Source: Sphingobacterium sp. UGAL515B_05
Lineage (GTDB): Bacteria > Bacteroidota > Bacteroidia > Sphingobacteriales > Sphingobacteriaceae
Length of the DNA stretch: 64,000 nucleotides
Assembly: GCF_033097525.1 (NCBI RefSeq)
Contig: NZ_CP109907.1
Coordinates: 62,001 to 126,000 of the forward strand
Reading direction: 5' to 3'
The position numbers and the translations under genes are program-made. Shown one piece after another: positions 18,359 to 27,731 of this stretch. Position 1 is the stretch's first letter, and the number at the start of each line of letters is the position of its first letter. The notes beneath the pieces were generated by a model. That model was given only the letters and a program-made list of their open reading frames with translations. It ran no database searches and had not been told where the DNA came from.

Positions 18359-21300
18359 TTAAAAATTATAGGTAACTGAAAGATTAAATCTTCTTCCATC
18401 TTTTTTACGATAGGTTATTATATCCCCATCCGTTTTATTATATTTATTATCTCCTTTTACTTTTGTGGTAACATAGTCACCTGTCTGCGGATCATTGGCA
18501 GTCGTAAATCCTTCAGTATTTTCATAATAGCGGGTCCAATCATCAAGCAGATTAGCCAAATTAAGTTTTACTTCCATTTTTTTATTTAAAAAACGCGCAT
18601 AAAATTGTGCATCCAACTGCTTTGGTGCCAATTCATATTCAACTGCTGAAAGGTTAAAATTTCCGATATTTGTCCGGTACCCCCTATGGTTATAACTTGT
18701 CGTAATTCCGAAATAATTGCCCCAATAACCAAATCCTAGGTTTAACAACCATGGCGATTGTCCCATCAAAGGTCTATCTTGCCCCGGATAACGCGACTGG
18801 CGACGTTTAGGTCCATCGGGTGTGGCGCCATCAATAGTTTCCCAATGGGATAACACATTGACTTTAGATTTCAAAAGCGTGCCATTAGCTGATACAAATA
18901 GATCTTTTAGCCATTCCTGATCACCTATAAATGCAAAGTTTTTTCGAATTTCCAATTCTAGCCCTAAATTCTTTGCAGATTCCATATTTGCAAAAGTATA
19001 ATTCCGCTTATCGTCTCCCCGATGTACTAGCTCTATTGGCTTGTCTAAATACTTATAATAGCCCGTTAGGGATATTATTTCACCTGAAGACGGGTACCAT
19101 TCAAAACGCATATCCAAATTATCAATCAAAGTACTCTGCACTTGTTCGCCCGATACATAACCGTCTAATTCAAAATCATACATCGCAAACATACCTACCT
19201 CTCTAAAATCCGGACGAATTACTGTACGCGCATAACTTCCTCGAATATTGAATGTATTAGTTAAGTTAAACGTGGCATTAATAGATGGTAAAAACCGCCA
19301 GTTATTTTCTTTTACACCAAGTTCATAGGCTTCAGCACCATTTGTATCCCCCTTTTGATACTTTCTTTTATACAGCTCCTCCTGTCTACTATTAAGATTA
19401 AAATATTCAGCCCTTACACCGTACACCAACCGCAATTTTTGCCATAGCTTTTGATCAGCCATTAAGAAAAGTGCATGGGAACTCATTTTTCCATTATAAT
19501 ACCTGCCGCCAAGACCTTCGGCATAATAGTATGCTTGCCCATCTCCATTTCCAATATTTTCGTTTGAAAATAGTCTATCATAACTCGACTCAATTGGAGG
19601 AGCAGGTACGCTAACATTGCCAACCAAGGTCGATCGTGTCATAGGTAAAAATTTAAACAAATCCAATGTTCTTTTTTTGACCCAAGCCTGATAACCTAAT
19701 TTGACAAGAGTTGATACTCCTGTCCCGCGTTGAAATTTCCGAGAAAATGCAGCGCTCCAATTATAATCGGTCTCATCTATACTAGTCCACATTCGCCAAT
19801 CAGTTACCGCCCCTTTATTAGAAAATCCAGCAGTTGTCAATAAATTAGGTGTTTGAAAATAGGGTTGATCATCTATCGTGGTCGTTATTCTATAGGAGAG
19901 CTTTCGTTCATCTAAAATTTGCTGTTTAATCTTATTGATGGTAAACATTCCCTCCGCTTTTACCTGCCAGGGCATCTGATACTCTCCGATCAACTGATGT
20001 TGCTGCAACGACATCGCTTCAGGTAATTGATACGTAAGCCTATTTGCTTTTTTATCAGGGTCAGTGTATACTTTTCGAATACTTTCATTGTAATTATTTG
20101 CATACGTACGTGCATACATATTTCGTAAAGAAACTTTAAATCCATCCGCTTGATACCCCATATTTGCAACCAATCCAGCGTTACTGTTAAAGCGATAAGA
20201 GGTGCCGGCACCGTTGTCTCCGATACCGGTACTATCTATATAGTGCGTTCCAATTAATGCAGACCCCCTCGTATTATTAAACGCTACAATATTCTGCTCG
20301 TTTCTAAAGTTTACCGAAGCAGCAAAGCCGAATCGATTTCCGTTATTTAACTGATACAAGCGACCAAGCGAAAAACGCATATTCTGATTAGGGAGAGCTT
20401 TATATTTATATTGCTTCATTGCGTCACTGTTAAAGCGTTTGGATTGTGCGATAGCGTCCAAATCGTTGTACTTCACGGCATCGCCAAATTCAGTTGGATT
20501 TAAAGGGGTATTATTTAATTCCTCGTCTGTCAAAATATAACCCGGAGGCGCATCTAATAGTAAAGACCTGCTATTCCATTGCCAGGTTTTTATTCCATCG
20601 GGCATTTTTGACGATTTGTCAAAGAAACCGAAATATTCACTTGTATGTCGTTTTCCAAGTCGGTAAAAATTTTTTCCCAAAGTTTGACTATTACTTCCTG
20701 ATCCAATTTGTATTGTTGTAAAATTCTCTTCTGGAATATCTATCGTATTCACCGAAACCTGTCCGCCCGAAAATTCAGCGGATACATCCGGTGTTGCCGT
20801 TTTATTGACCACCACCGAGCTCACCATTTCTGTCGGTATAATATCAAAGGAAAAATCCCGTCTATTCTGCGAAGTACTCGGAATCACCACACCGTCCAAC
20901 ATGGCCTGATTGTAGCGGTCGGACATCCCCCGCACAATAACGTTCCGGTTATTAACAGTGGTCAATCCGGTAACACGTTTTAAAACCTGCCCCATATCAT
21001 TGTCCGGTGTACGGGCGATCTGTTCGGCGGATATTCCGTCCGTCACCGACGCTGCGTTTTTTTGCGCCGCATAAAGACCGGCTACGGAAGCTTTTTTAAA
21101 CGATACATTGACAACTGCCGTCTCTAGCGCATTTACCTGCGCCTTCATGGCAATGTTTAACCCTGTCCGTTGTCCGGCCTCTATTTTGACCCCTTCAACA
21201 CGTTGGGTCTTGTAAGAGAGGTAACTGACTTCCAATATGTAGGTTCCCGGTTCAGCATTCAAAAGATAGCTCCCATCGATACCGCTCTGTGTTGATTTAT

Positions 21301-21754
21301 TGGTACCGATCAGTTTGATGCTGGCATTAGCCAAAGGTTGACCGCGATCATCAATAACTTTACCTGAAATATACCCATTCTGCTGTACCGGTTTTTCGAC
21401 TAATGTAATATAGACACTGTTGTCATGAGCCATCAGGTCAGTCTCCCTGAGCAGATAACGCATGACATCGCGGACACTATTACTTTTAAAAATTTTGGCA
21501 TTTACCTTTTTCTCTGCCAGATTATATTTCGCTGCATCGAAAGCGATATGTATATTTTGGGATTCCAAACGTTCGAAAGCCGCCGGAATATTAGATTCAC
21601 TAAAAGAAACTGTAATCTTTTTATCGAGTAACTGCCCGTATGCGCCCGAAGCTAAGAGCATTTCGGCCGACACGATCGAAAGAAATAGACCTACCAACGA
21701 TGTCCTTATCATAAACTTAATATCGTTTTGCGTAACGTATTGCTTAAATTTCAT
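18359..21754 (-). CDS. TonB-dependent receptor with STN signalling domain (copy 1)
   Basis: An 1131-aa outer-membrane transporter. After an N-terminal signal region come an STN domain (about 45-118; KITVSFSESNIPAAFERLE), a carboxypeptidase-regulatory-like fold (about 126-210), the plug (about 225-345; GLTTVNNRNVIVRGMSDRYN) and a long beta-barrel. The last residues NLSVTYNF end in the aromatic typical of barrel proteins. The STN domain, and FecR and an ECF sigma factor just upstream, indicate substrate-induced surface signalling. The transported ligand is unknown. The plug is close to that of the receptor at 33975-36800, which lacks STN. Confidence 0.95.
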   Translation of the reverse strand: MKFKQYVTQNDIKFMIRTSLVGLFLSIVSAEMLLASGAYGQLLDKKITVSFSESNIPAAFERLESQNIHIAFDAAKYNLAEKKVNAKIFKSNSVRDVMRYLLRETDLMAHDNSVYITLVEKPVQQNGYISGKVIDDRGQPLANASIKLIGTNKSTQSGIDGSYLLNAEPGTYILEVSYLSYKTQRVEGVKIEAGQRTGLNIAMKAQVNALETAVVNVSFKKASVAGLYAAQKNAASVTDGISAEQIARTPDNDMGQVLKRVTGLTTVNNRNVIVRGMSDRYNQAMLDGVVIPSTSQNRRDFSFDIIPTEMVSSVVVNKTATPDVSAEFSGGQVSVNTIDIPEENFTTIQIGSGSNSQTLGKNFYRLGKRHTSEYFGFFDKSSKMPDGIKTWQWNSRSLLLDAPPGYILTDEELNNTPLNPTEFGDAVKYNDLDAIAQSKRFNSDAMKQYKYKALPNQNMRFSLGRLYQLNNGNRFGFAASVNFRNEQNIVAFNNTRGSALIGTHYIDSTGIGDNGAGTSYRFNSNAGLVANMGYQADGFKVSLRNMYARTYANNYNESIRKVYTDPDKKANRLTYQLPEAMSLQQHQLIGEYQMPWQVKAEGMFTINKIKQQILDERKLSYRITTTIDDQPYFQTPNLLTTAGFSNKGAVTDWRMWTSIDETDYNWSAAFSRKFQRGTGVSTLVKLGYQAWVKKRTLDLFKFLPMTRSTLVGNVSVPAPPIESSYDRLFSNENIGNGDGQAYYYAEGLGGRYYNGKMSSHALFLMADQKLWQKLRLVYGVRAEYFNLNSRQEELYKRKYQKGDTNGAEAYELGVKENNWRFLPSINATFNLTNTFNIRGSYARTVIRPDFREVGMFAMYDFELDGYVSGEQVQSTLIDNLDMRFEWYPSSGEIISLTGYYKYLDKPIELVHRGDDKRNYTFANMESAKNLGLELEIRKNFAFIGDQEWLKDLFVSANGTLLKSKVNVLSHWETIDGATPDGPKRRQSRYPGQDRPLMGQSPWLLNLGFGYWGNYFGITTSYNHRGYRTNIGNFNLSAVEYELAPKQLDAQFYARFLNKKMEVKLNLANLLDDWTRYYENTEGFTTANDPQTGDYVTTKVKGDNKYNKTDGDIITYRKKDGRRFNLSVTYNF

Positions 21755-21804
21755 AAATTTGTATGTGTATATAATATCTCTTAAGTTGTTGTATATGTTA
21801 TTTA

Positions 21805-21858
21805 TACCATCTCCAAATGGTACATGACGCAGAGTTGACGATGGCCGTCGTCAGCTCT
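21805..21858 (-). other. two hairpins in the fecR-receptor gap
   Basis: Stem TACCAT/ATGGTA (21805-21810, 21817-21822) and an 11-bp stem with one mismatch (21831-21841, 21848-21858). They lie between fecR and the receptor. The T tract is on the wrong side for leftward termination, so mRNA processing or stability is likelier. Confidence 0.5.
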
Positions 21859-21876
21859 CTTTTTTTTATCCCCGAA

Positions 21877-22839
21877 TTAGTAAATATGCACTATCCTGCC
21901 CTCCTTCCTTGATTTGTTGTGATGAATTGCTTTGATACTTTCCAGGGTTGCCGTCCAGGACAGCTGCTTTGATATCGGCATACTATACCGTTGTTGAGCA
22001 ATCCGCTGATCGTCAGTTTTAATATCCACATCATAGATACTTTTGACCGCCAGTGCCAATTCTGCAAAACTGCTTTGCTTAAGATAAACTCTTCCCTCAA
22101 TCCAGCTATTCCGTGTCGTCAGATCAAAAGTCTCCTGATGACTATTGTGGTTATTTTTGGTATAACGGATCTGTTCACCGCGGGTCAGTACACCCAGCGG
22201 ATTGTTATTGGCAGTAACCTGCACTTTACCTGTAAATACGGACACCGATATATCATCCAATTCCGCATAGTTTTTCACGGTAAAGGAGGTCCCCAGCACC
22301 CTTGTCTGTATTTGTCGGGCATTCACCACAAAAGCTTTTGAGGAATCTTTCTTAATCTCAAAATAGGCCTCTCCAGCCATAAGCTCCACAACTCGATCAC
22401 GCCTATTGTAAGAGACGGTATCCAATTTAATTTTGGAATATGCGTTCATTACAACGGTTGATCCGTCGGCCAAAAATATCCGCTTACGTTGTGAGGCCCC
22501 TGTTTCAAAAATCCGGTAACCAGGTTTTAAATTCGCTTCTCTTTGGGAGAAATTCAGATCATGCTGTTTTGTCCAAAATAAAACGCCAACACATAACAGT
22601 AGACTTGCCGCAACCGCTCCGCTCCAGTAGATTATGCTCCGACCCACTGATTTTTTAGACGCAGTACTTCCAATACGTTGCTGTATATTATTCCATAATC
22701 GAACCTCATCTACCTCCCCTTCAGAAAGTTCTTCCCGATCAAGCGTATCATACCAGCGATCAATCAGGGTCCTCTCAGCCTTGTTCGCATTATTATGCTG
22801 GTATCTATAGATTAAGGATTCAAAAATTTTTCTTTTCAC
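21877..22839 (-). CDS. FecR-family anti-sigma regulator
   Basis: A 320-aa inner-membrane protein starting with GTG; no upstream ATG fits. An N-terminal cytoplasmic helical part (about 1-65) would bind the sigma factor. A single membrane segment follows (about 68-86; SGAVAASLLLCVGVLFW). The periplasmic FecR domain (about 105-205) contains RKRIFLADGSTVVMN and VVELMAGEAYFEI. The C-terminal DUF4974-like part would contact the receptor's STN domain. It lies between the sigma factor (131 bp upstream) and the receptor, the canonical order for this relay. Confidence 0.93.
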   Translation of the reverse strand: MKRKIFESLIYRYQHNNANKAERTLIDRWYDTLDREELSEGEVDEVRLWNNIQQRIGSTASKKSVGRSIIYWSGAVAASLLLCVGVLFWTKQHDLNFSQREANLKPGYRIFETGASQRKRIFLADGSTVVMNAYSKIKLDTVSYNRRDRVVELMAGEAYFEIKKDSSKAFVVNARQIQTRVLGTSFTVKNYAELDDISVSVFTGKVQVTANNNPLGVLTRGEQIRYTKNNHNSHQETFDLTTRNSWIEGRVYLKQSSFAELALAVKSIYDVDIKTDDQRIAQQRYSMPISKQLSWTATLESIKAIHHNKSRKEGRIVHIY

Positions 22840-22970
22840 TTTTTATGCCTGCTGTTTATATACAAGTCCGCAAAAAAGCCCCAAAGTACTTCAAGAAATA
22901 GTTAATGTTGTATGAAAGAATTGTTAAAGGATCAAAGTTCAGAAAATAGGAATGTGGCAAGGTGGGTAAG

Positions 22971-23585
22971 CTACTTAGTGAGCTCGTCTATCATAAAGAC
23001 CAAAAGAAGGCTAAAACTACCGTTTTGAACATGTTGATAGCCCAAAATAGCTTTCCGTAGTCGTTTGGATGCTTCCGTAAGATTATTTTTGACCGTTTGC
23101 TCAGACAGCCCCATACGCATGGCTATCTCTCGAATGGATAAATGTTCCCATTTTAATAAAAGCGCTTGCCGCATATTCTGTGGCATAATTTCCAGCTCTT
23201 CCTCCAACAACTTCTCAAGGGCTAAATACGTGTTGAGATCCTCTGGGTGTTGCTGCACATAGTCGAATATATGCTTACTCCAGTGCTCCAACAATCTGTC
23301 TTTGGCTTTATTGGAATTAAAAAAGTCTATAATTTTATATTTGAGCATTCCTTTCAAATAGGCCTGGAGGTTCATTTGGATGTCGATTGTATGCCGCCTT
23401 TCCCAAAACTGCACAAACAGCTCCTGTAGAATATCCTCCACATCCTGTCGGTCTAGGATCCGACGGGCAGCGTGCTGATAAAGATCTTTCCAGCAATAGC
23501 GATACAATTCCTCATAAGCAGAAGTATCGTTAAACTCTTTAATAGCTTGTAGCCAACGCTGATGTACAACTGGTCCTTGATTCAT
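22971..23585 (-). CDS. ECF RNA polymerase sigma factor (FecI-like)
   Basis: A 204-aa sigma-70 family protein. Region 2 includes RILDRQDVEDILQELFVQFW (about 45-64) and region 4 has the HTH LSIREIAMRMGLSEQTVKNNL (split around residues 147-167). Length and layout match Bacteroidota ECF factors paired with FecR. The C-terminal tail FSLLLVFMIDEL is hydrophobic, which occurs in this subgroup. It is predicted to be held by the adjacent FecR and to activate the TonB receptor operon when the receptor is loaded. Confidence 0.94.
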   Translation of the reverse strand: MNQGPVVHQRWLQAIKEFNDTSAYEELYRYCWKDLYQHAARRILDRQDVEDILQELFVQFWERRHTIDIQMNLQAYLKGMLKYKIIDFFNSNKAKDRLLEHWSKHIFDYVQQHPEDLNTYLALEKLLEEELEIMPQNMRQALLLKWEHLSIREIAMRMGLSEQTVKNNLTEASKRLRKAILGYQHVQNGSFSLLLVFMIDELTK

Positions 23586-23777
23586 GCTAATACCAAAATT
23601 AAGGTTGAAATATTAAGTTTCTATTAATAAATGAATAAAGAAACTGTAGGTATATAAAATAGTTTCACATTCGAAATAATACTTTTCAAAGTGAGCTAAA
23701 TCTATATAACAGCGCTCAATTTATTATCACCTGGTATAAAAGAATCAGATTCCCTTAAAAATCAATTATTTAAATTA

Positions 23778-23808
23778 TTTGTTTATTCCAATATTATTCT
23801 TATCTTTG
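23778..23808 (+). promoter_or_regulatory. promoter of the DEAD-box helicase
   Basis: TTTG at 23778-23781, a spacer of exactly 19 bp, then TATCTTTG at 23801-23808: a textbook match to the Bacteroidota housekeeping pattern. The leader to the ATG at 23849 would be about 37 nt. Confidence 0.8.
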
Positions 23809-23848
23809 CATCGCCTTAGGCAATAGTGCCTATTGTATAAAATATTTC

Positions 23849-25726
23849 ATGAACCCATTTTTAGAACTGGGAATCCGTGAGGAAGTTGTTAATGCCATCT
23901 CAGAATTAGGTTTCGAAAAACCTTCTGAAATTCAGGAAAAAGCCATTCCTGTTTTATTGACTGGTAACGACGATTTTGTCGGATTAGCCCAAACTGGCAC
24001 AGGAAAGACCGCGGCATTTGGTCTTCCATTATTAGAGCAATTAGACTTTTCTCAAAAACACCCACAGGCATTAATCCTTTGCCCTACTCGGGAATTATGT
24101 TTACAAATCTCAAAAGATTTAGAAAAATTTGCTAAATACGTTGACAACGTACATGTTGTTGCTGTATATGGAGGTGCAAATATCTCAGACCAGCTACGTC
24201 AAATTAGACGTGGAGTGCAAATTGTAGTAGCGACCCCAGGTCGTATGTTGGATATCATCGGCAGAAATGCGATTGATTTTTCAAATGTAAAATATGTTGT
24301 ATTGGATGAAGCGGATGAGATGCTCAATATGGGCTTCAAAGAAGACATCAACAACATTTTGTCAGAAACTCCTGACGAGAAAAAAACTTGGTTATTTTCG
24401 GCGACAATGCCTTCTGAAGTACGTCGTATCGCAAAGAATTATATGACCGATCCAGTTGAGCTTACTGTAGGAACAAAAAACACCGGTAACGCCAACATTG
24501 AACACCACTATTATTTGATCAAAGCAAAAGATAAATATGCTGCGTTCAAACGTATTGTGGATTCAAACCCTGATATCTTTGGTATCGTATTTTGTCGTAC
24601 AAAAATCGAAACACAGGATATCGCTGAAGCGTTGATCAAAGATGGTTACAATGCGGATTCACTGCATGGTGATTTGTCCCAACAACAACGTGATAAAGTA
24701 ATGAAACGTTACCGTGACCGTAGTTTACAATTGTTGATCGCAACAGACGTAGCCGCTCGTGGTATTGATGTAAGTGATGTAACTCACGTTATCAACTTCT
24801 CTTTACCTGATGAAACAGAAAACTATACACACCGTTCAGGCCGTACAGCCCGTGCAGGTAAAACTGGTATTTCGCTTTCTTTGGTAAACGTAAAAGAGCT
24901 AAGCAAAATCCGTCATCTTGAAAAGATCATCGGTAAACCTTTTGAGAAAAAACAAGTACCTCAAGGTGCTGAAGTTTGCGAAAAACAATTATTTTCTATC
25001 GTTAAAAAGATTGAAAACGTTGAAGTAAACGATGAACAAATCAGCCCATTCTTGCCTGCAATTATGGAAAATTTGGAGTCACTTTCAAAAGAAGATATCA
25101 TCAAAAGATTCGCTTCTCTTGAGTTCAACCGTTTCTTGGATTATTACAAAAATGCACCTGATTTAAATATCGAAGCGCGTGATGGTGGTCGTGAAGACCG
25201 CGGTGATAGACGTGATGGTCGTTCACGTGAAGGTTCAAAAGGCTACACGCGTTTATTTATGAACTTAGGTTCTGTCGATGAATTCTCTCGTGGAGACATG
25301 TTAGGCTTTATCTGTAACAATGCGAATATTTCAGGAAAATCAATCGGTAAAATTGATTTGAAAGGTGTGTTCACATTCTTCGAAGTTCAAGATGCAGAAG
25401 TAGAAAAAGTATTCCAAGGATTCCAAGGTGTAGATTACAATGGTCGTCAAGTACGTATCGAAGTATCTGGTGAAGCTAGAGGAGAAGGTCGTAGCGACCG
25501 TGGCGGAAGAAGCCGTGGTGGTGATCGTGGCGGAAGACGTGAAGGTGGATACCGTGGTGGTGATCGCGGTGGAAGACGTGAAGGTGGATATGGTGGCGGC
25601 GAACGCAGCGGAAGACGTGAAGGCGGATTCAGTGGTGAGCGTCGTGATCGTGGTGAGCGTAGCAGCAATGGCGGTGGCTTCCGTGATTTCTCCGGAAAAC
25701 GTAAAGAATCAAAAAGCAAATACTAG
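23849..25726 (+). CDS. DEAD-box RNA helicase with DbpA-type RNA-binding domain and RGG tail
   Basis: A 625-aa ATP-dependent RNA helicase. Motifs: Q-motif near SEIQEKAIP, Walker A AQTGTGKT (47-54), DEAD (153-156), SAT (184-186) and HRSGRTARAG (328-337). Residues about 470-545 fit the DbpA RNA-binding domain (YTRLFMNLGSVDEFSRGDML). The C-terminal 75 or so residues are Arg/Gly-rich and contain three near-perfect 13-residue repeats (GGDRGGRREGGYR type; 25517-25633). The tail probably adds RNA affinity or drives condensate formation. Ribosome assembly or cold adaptation is the usual role. Confidence 0.97.
   Translation: MNPFLELGIREEVVNAISELGFEKPSEIQEKAIPVLLTGNDDFVGLAQTGTGKTAAFGLPLLEQLDFSQKHPQALILCPTRELCLQISKDLEKFAKYVDNVHVVAVYGGANISDQLRQIRRGVQIVVATPGRMLDIIGRNAIDFSNVKYVVLDEADEMLNMGFKEDINNILSETPDEKKTWLFSATMPSEVRRIAKNYMTDPVELTVGTKNTGNANIEHHYYLIKAKDKYAAFKRIVDSNPDIFGIVFCRTKIETQDIAEALIKDGYNADSLHGDLSQQQRDKVMKRYRDRSLQLLIATDVAARGIDVSDVTHVINFSLPDETENYTHRSGRTARAGKTGISLSLVNVKELSKIRHLEKIIGKPFEKKQVPQGAEVCEKQLFSIVKKIENVEVNDEQISPFLPAIMENLESLSKEDIIKRFASLEFNRFLDYYKNAPDLNIEARDGGREDRGDRRDGRSREGSKGYTRLFMNLGSVDEFSRGDMLGFICNNANISGKSIGKIDLKGVFTFFEVQDAEVEKVFQGFQGVDYNGRQVRIEVSGEARGEGRSDRGGRSRGGDRGGRREGGYRGGDRGGRREGGYGGGERSGRREGGFSGERRDRGERSSNGGGFRDFSGKRKESKSKY
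25517..25633 (+). repeat. three 39-bp in-frame tandem repeats (RGG tail)
   Basis: Units 25517-25555, 25556-25594 and 25595-25633 encode GGDRGGRREGGYR, GGDRGGRREGGYG and GGERSGRREGGFS. Copy number could change by slippage without breaking the frame. Confidence 0.9.
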
Positions 25727-25751
25727 TCATTAGTATTTAAAATAAGAGTTT

Positions 25752-25798
25752 AAAGACTCTGGTATAAAAGCACGTAGCTTGATTTACCAGAGTCTTTT
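25752..25798 (+). terminator. helicase terminator
   Basis: Perfect 13-bp arms AAAGACTCTGGTA (25752-25764) and TACCAGAGTCTTT (25785-25797) with a 20-nt loop and a short T run. Confidence 0.75.
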
Positions 25799-25904
25799 CT
25801 TTTATATCCCCTTCTAACAGTACAGGCACTAATATCTCCTGCCAATATAATAGTCTCTATAAAAAAGCTTAAATTAGCTGTATTATACGAACTGGACTTC
25901 TAAC

Positions 25905-27671
25905 ATGCCAATAGTAGCAACAAGATTATTTGATTTAGCATACCTGCAATATAATATTGCTCCGGATTTCCCGATGTTTTCTTTCAAAAAAGGTAACGAA
26001 TGGGTAAAAGTAAGCAATACTTATTTTATTGAACAGGTCAACGAGACATCTAAAGGTTTGATCGCATTAGGCGTTCAGCCGGGAGAGAAAGTAGCATTAA
26101 TTAGTGAGAACCGCATCGAGTGGAATATCCTTGATTTTGCTATTCAACAAATTGGAGCTGTAGTAGTCGCCATTTACCCTAATATTTCGACCTTAGATTA
26201 CACATATATCTTCAATCATGCCGAAATCAGGAAGTGTATTGTCAGTTCAAAGACACTATACACAAAGATATTAACGATACAAGATGATTGTCCGCAACTA
26301 AATGCTATTTACAGTCTAGACAAAGAGGATGGTTTAAACCATTGGCATGACTTCGTCTCCAAGGGTGAGATCATTACAGATGAAACGCTAAACCAACTAC
26401 GTGATGGTATAAAAACCGATACATTGGCATCCATCATTTACACCTCTGGCACAACAGGAAATCCCAAAGGTGTTATGTTGTCTCATAAAAATTTATTGGC
26501 AGATACGTTGAGTAGTGAATATTCCTTTCCTGTCGAACGAGGTGATCGTGCCCTCTCCTTTCTTCCGGTTTGTCATGCCTATGAACGCGTATTCCAATAT
26601 GTATATATGTACAAAGGTTTGACAATCTTCTTTGCTCAATCGATGGATACGATAGGTGAAGATTTTAAATCCGTTAAACCACATATTTTTTCCGCTGTAC
26701 CTCGTGTATTGGAGAAAGTTTATGAAAAGATTATGGCTACAGGAGAACAGTTAACAGGAGTCAAGCGGAAACTATTCTTCTGGTCCCTGAACGTCGGCGA
26801 ACAATACAAACTGGAGGGACGTACCTGGTGGTATGACTTTCAACTGAACATTGCCCGTAAATTAGTTTTTTCAAAATGGCGCGAAGCATTAGGTGGCGAC
26901 ATCAAAGGGATTGCCTCCGGAAGTGCTGCTTTACAGGAAAGATTAATCCGTCTGTATATGGCAGCAGGAATTCCAATATATGAAGGTTATGGCCTCACTG
27001 AGGCAGGACCATGTATCGCTGTAAACTGCTATAAACGAGGTATGAAAATTGGTACTGTAGGCTTACCGCTAATTCATATCGAAATAAAGCTTGCTGACGA
27101 TGGAGAAATATTGACTAAAGGCGAGAATAATATGATTGGCTATTATAAAAATCCAGAGGCAACAGCAGAAGCGATCAAAGATGGCTGGTTGTACACAGGA
27201 GATATTGGTGAATGGGTAGACGGTAAATTTCTCAAAATTATAGACCGAAAGAAAGAGATGTTCAAGACTTCTGGAGGAAAATATATCGTCCCGCAGCAGA
27301 TCGAATCTAAACTGGTCGAATCTTCATTTATCGAACAGGCTATGGTACTTGGAGAAGGCCGTAAGTTTCCTGCGGCGTTGATTGTTCCCAACTATAATAA
27401 TCTTCTAGAATGGTCCAGAAGTGCTTTTCCCACCCTTGCCAATCTTTCTAGACTAGATTTTCTAAATAGCCCAGAACTGAAACAGAAAATAGAATCGGAA
27501 CTCAACCGTATTAATCAAAATTTTGGCAATTGGGAACAGATCAAGAAGTTCATTCTAGTCCCCGACGAAATGACAGTTGAAACCGGTGAATTGACACCGA
27601 CGTTAAAAATGAAAAGAAAAGTTATCTTACAGAGATACGAACGAGAGATTGAAGAGATTTATCAAAACTAG
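25905..27671 (+). CDS. long-chain acyl-CoA ligase (AMP-forming)
   Basis: A 588-aa ANL-superfamily enzyme. The P-loop-like motif YTSGTTGNPKGVMLSHKN is at about 179-196, the A5 motif YEGYGLTEAGP at about 359-369, and the hinge/A8 region YTGDIGEWVDGKFLKIIDRKK at about 428-448 (split here). The C-terminal lysine lies in LTPTLKMKRK. It activates fatty acids to acyl-CoA through an acyl-adenylate, for degradation or lipid synthesis. No membrane segment was seen. It stands alone between two terminators. Confidence 0.95.
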   Translation: MPIVATRLFDLAYLQYNIAPDFPMFSFKKGNEWVKVSNTYFIEQVNETSKGLIALGVQPGEKVALISENRIEWNILDFAIQQIGAVVVAIYPNISTLDYTYIFNHAEIRKCIVSSKTLYTKILTIQDDCPQLNAIYSLDKEDGLNHWHDFVSKGEIITDETLNQLRDGIKTDTLASIIYTSGTTGNPKGVMLSHKNLLADTLSSEYSFPVERGDRALSFLPVCHAYERVFQYVYMYKGLTIFFAQSMDTIGEDFKSVKPHIFSAVPRVLEKVYEKIMATGEQLTGVKRKLFFWSLNVGEQYKLEGRTWWYDFQLNIARKLVFSKWREALGGDIKGIASGSAALQERLIRLYMAAGIPIYEGYGLTEAGPCIAVNCYKRGMKIGTVGLPLIHIEIKLADDGEILTKGENNMIGYYKNPEATAEAIKDGWLYTGDIGEWVDGKFLKIIDRKKEMFKTSGGKYIVPQQIESKLVESSFIEQAMVLGEGRKFPAALIVPNYNNLLEWSRSAFPTLANLSRLDFLNSPELKQKIESELNRINQNFGNWEQIKKFILVPDEMTVETGELTPTLKMKRKVILQRYEREIEEIYQN

Positions 27672-27674
27672 TCT

Positions 27675-27711
27675 ACAAAAAAGCCTTTGTTTTTGACAAA
27701 GGCTTTTTTGT
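27675..27711. terminator. bidirectional terminator between acyl-CoA ligase and rlmB
   Basis: Perfect 16-bp arms (27675-27690 and 27696-27711) with A and T runs on both sides, lying between convergent genes. Confidence 0.9.
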
Positions 27712-27731
27712 AATCAACTAAATTATATTCT

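Noticed and set aside
25447..25719. Antisense Pro/Arg-rich frame opposite the helicase tail
   Set aside because: A by-product of the Gly/Arg repeats read backwards; no start signal or conserved motif.
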